This document shows positions 14,036 to 15,587 of a stretch of DNA of 15,587 nt, piece after piece. The notes beneath the pieces are model-generated. The model saw only the letters and a program-made list of their open reading frames with translations, did no database searches and was not told the origin of the DNA. A program made the translations under genes and the position numbers. The stretch is from assembly GCA_947475475.1 (NCBI GenBank), contig CANJOG010000010.1, forward strand, positions 1-15,587, given 5' to 3'. The stretch comes from Acetobacteraceae bacterium (GTDB lineage: Bacteria; Pseudomonadota; Alphaproteobacteria; Acetobacterales; Acetobacteraceae). Within the stretch, counting starts at the first letter, position 1. Every line of letters begins with the position of its first letter.

Positions 14036-14746
14036 TCAGCCAAACGAACTCGCCGGCGCGCTCGCGATTTCGCGGATCAGCTTGCGCCGGATCGCCGCTC
14101 CAAAAGCCGCGAAATCATCGGCCACGATCAGAAACGCGCCGACACCGCCAATGACCGAGTTGCGATAGTACTCCTCAAGCCCGCGCTCGACATAGCCAAA
14201 ATTCGGCCGCTCATTGACGATCGGCAGCCCGTTGATGGTGACATCCTCCGATATCAGCCGGTCACGCTCCTGCTCAGCCGGCGGCCCGTTATTATTGCGC
14301 CCATCGCCCGACACATCGATCACCCGCCGCGCCGCCTCAAACGGAGAATCCGCCAGCACGCCGCGGCTGAACGACAGCGCGCCAGAAATGCTCGTCCAGC
14401 TCATGGACTGACGCGGCGAGCGCTCCAGCGTCGCCGACCAGGCACGCGCCTCGATCTCGGAGCCGATGCGCGTCCAGGGAATGATCAATTGCTGATACTG
14501 AAAGCCCGCCCATTCGACATAGGCGACCGCAATGGCGCCTGTCGGCCCGCTCCTGATGGCGGCGAGCACACGCGGATCGCTCATTGCATCGCGATAGCCC
14601 TGGCGTTGCATCTGCGCTTCTTCGGCATCGATCGAGCGCGATACGTCGACGGCCATGACGAGCAAAAGGTCAACCTCACTGGCTGCTCGGGCAGTGGATA
14701 TGCCCCCCAGAATGCTTCCCGCTACGAGTGCGCGTCGTCCGATCAT
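14036..14746 (-). CDS. DUF1194 domain protein, secreted von Willebrand A-like
   Basis: This protein of unknown function has 236 residues. MIGRRALVAGSILGGISTARA looks like a signal peptide with cleavage after Ala-Arg-Ala, so it is probably periplasmic. The double Arg is suggestive of, but not a full match to, a Tat signal. LLLVMAVDVSRSIDAEE (27-43) contains a MIDAS-type D-x-S-x-S metal site (Asp34, Ser36, Ser38). Thr118 in SMSWTSISGAL may be the second metal ligand, and VIDVSGDGRNNNGPP (142-156) the third loop. This pattern is characteristic of DUF1194 proteins, common in alphaproteobacteria. The ATG at 14746 has AAGGGG upstream; the open frame continues to an ATT at 14788, which I rejected as start. 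It converges on the oxidoreductase gene with 12 bp between stops. No binding partner is known to me. Confidence 0.85.
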   Translation of the reverse strand: MIGRRALVAGSILGGISTARAASEVDLLLVMAVDVSRSIDAEEAQMQRQGYRDAMSDPRVLAAIRSGPTGAIAVAYVEWAGFQYQQLIIPWTRIGSEIEARAWSATLERSPRQSMSWTSISGALSFSRGVLADSPFEAARRVIDVSGDGRNNNGPPAEQERDRLISEDVTINGLPIVNERPNFGYVERGLEEYYRNSVIGGVGAFLIVADDFAAFGAAIRRKLIREIASAPASSFG

Positions 14747-14976
14747 CCGGCCCGCCCCTTGTTTCGTTGGGACCGAGCTTAAGGACAATCGGCCGCGAAA
14801 GGAAACAGGTTTCGTCCAATCAAGCTACGCCATATGGGCACGCAGTATCGCGCACCCCTCAGTGATCGGTCGTCGGACAGCAATGCAAGAGCCAGCTGGC
14901 CAATCTTGGCCTACTGAAGTCGCCCGTCATAAGCGGTCTATCTCAACATCAAATTGTCCGGTGATCGATAGAACGC
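14747..14976. other. intergenic region between DUF1194 gene and the WcbI-like gene
   Basis: These 230 bp show no credible coding frame or RNA gene. Two adjoining small palindromes, GCCAGCTGGC (14891-14900) and GGCCAATCTTGGCC (14898-14911), lie in the middle and could mark the end of the leftward upstream message or a protein site. No T tract follows on the minus strand. The promoter of the DUF1194 gene should be in the left half; I could not identify boxes. Confidence 0.4.
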
Positions 14977-15587
14977 CTATTCGACAGGGAAATTCACATA
15001 GCGCCGAAAATAGTCGTCAAAGCTCAGCATTTCACCGTTTAACTGTTGGTACTCGGTGGCGGGCGAAACCCATTCCAGGCTAAGCGCTTCGATCACTTTT
15101 GGATGTAGCGGAACCTGATATTGCTTCAGGTAATCATGGGGCATCGGCGGCACTTCATCTATGGCGCGCGGAAATCCAAGTTGTCCCAGAACCTCAAACG
15201 CAAGTCGTTCAATCAGTTGAACCGTTGGGTGGGTTATGGCGTGGAACAGGCGAATGTGGCGATAATTATCCACCACAAACCGCCCGATAGAGTAGCCTAG
15301 CCGTTTATCGTCATTGAGCAGGCGGGCCTCTTCATACTCGGCATACCGGACAAGGTTTGGCACTTTGGAAAAGCGCAGTTCTCGATAGGCGCTAAGGCGC
15401 TCTTCTGGATCAGCGACAGAATCTCTCAGACGGCCAAGGGCTGCGTCATGAAATCCGAAGGGAAAAGGTGTAGGTGCATTTGGAGCCCTTGCCGCGCGGA
15501 GCATTGGATGATCTTGAGAGCCGGCGACAAATGTATCGAAGGGCCAAAGTGCCGCGAGATAGACAAACGGAAATCGCACGACGTGGA
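14977..15587 (-). CDS. putative WcbI-type polysaccharide biosynthesis protein (C-terminal part)
   Basis: The frame is open to the right edge of the window, so the start is outside; about 202 residues to the TAG stop are visible. A GTG at 15579 exists but sits mid-strand in HVVRFPFVYLAALWPFD, which reads as internal sequence. The text resembles the end of WcbI-family proteins (capsule biosynthesis, possibly acyl transfer): a FP-x-x-Y-x-x-x-LWP segment and an FHDAALGRL helix. A charged helical region (RLLNDDKRLGYSIGRFV) follows, and RLFHAITHPTVQLIERLAFEVLGQLG matches the family's H-x-x-x-HP motif and following helix. The match rests on remembered family patterns. GC is about 50% by hand count in several lines, lower than the 60-67% of neighbours, suggesting transfer. 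It would fit a cell-surface glycan role. Confidence 0.6.
   Translation of the reverse strand, partial: HVVRFPFVYLAALWPFDTFVAGSQDHPMLRAARAPNAPTPFPFGFHDAALGRLRDSVADPEERLSAYRELRFSKVPNLVRYAEYEEARLLNDDKRLGYSIGRFVVDNYRHIRLFHAITHPTVQLIERLAFEVLGQLGFPRAIDEVPPMPHDYLKQYQVPLHPKVIEALSLEWVSPATEYQQLNGEMLSFDDYFRRYVNFPVE

Noticed and set aside
1..15587. CRISPR arrays, tRNA or rRNA genes, insertion sequences, toxin-antitoxin or phage-defence genes
   Set aside because: I looked for spaced repeats, cloverleaf-like segments, transposase motifs and typical defence domains and saw none.

Overview
The window looks like chromosomal DNA of a GC-rich alphaproteobacterium, possibly of the Rhodospirillales type. The evidence is roughly 60% GC or more in most genes by eye, a tsaE and trxA pair, a branched-chain-amino-acid-type uptake protein, acyl-CoA enzymes with an IclR regulator, and a DUF1194 protein. 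The lineage is inferred from gene content, not from a marker gene. I saw no rRNA, tRNA, CRISPR array, insertion sequence or phage gene.

Left part (1-5807): the end of a periplasmic ABC-transporter binding protein (+) meets, tail to tail, a leftward gene set. Read on the minus strand this set is rfbB, rfbA, rfbC, rfbD, a family 2 glycosyltransferase and an alpha/beta hydrolase. The four rfb (rml) genes encode the complete route from glucose-1-phosphate to dTDP-L-rhamnose. The glycosyltransferase that overlaps rfbD probably uses that or a related sugar donor to build a surface glycan. Overlaps of 1-4 bp and gaps of 12-27 bp point to one transcript.

Middle (5808-6982): two housekeeping genes on the minus strand, trxA (thioredoxin) and tsaE (tRNA t6A biosynthesis ATPase), with hairpins around them.

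Right-centre (6983-14023): a CoA-thioester metabolic locus around an IclR-type regulator. An acyl-CoA dehydrogenase of the long-chain (LCAD) active-site type and the regulator read leftward. A MenB/BadI-like crotonase and an acyl-CoA ligase read rightward from a 303-bp divergent control region containing an AT-rich repeat. Behind a clear intrinsic terminator comes a large flavin/iron-sulfur oxidoreductase of the 2,4-dienoyl-CoA reductase/trimethylamine dehydrogenase family. Together they would activate a carboxylic acid with CoA, desaturate it, hydrate or cleave it, and reduce unsaturated intermediates. The substrate is not readable from the sequence. The crotonase active site is a mixture of two known types and is the most unusual feature here.

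Right end (14036-15587): a secreted DUF1194 (von Willebrand A-like) protein, then the C-terminal part of a lower-GC gene that resembles WcbI-type polysaccharide-biosynthesis proteins and runs off the window.
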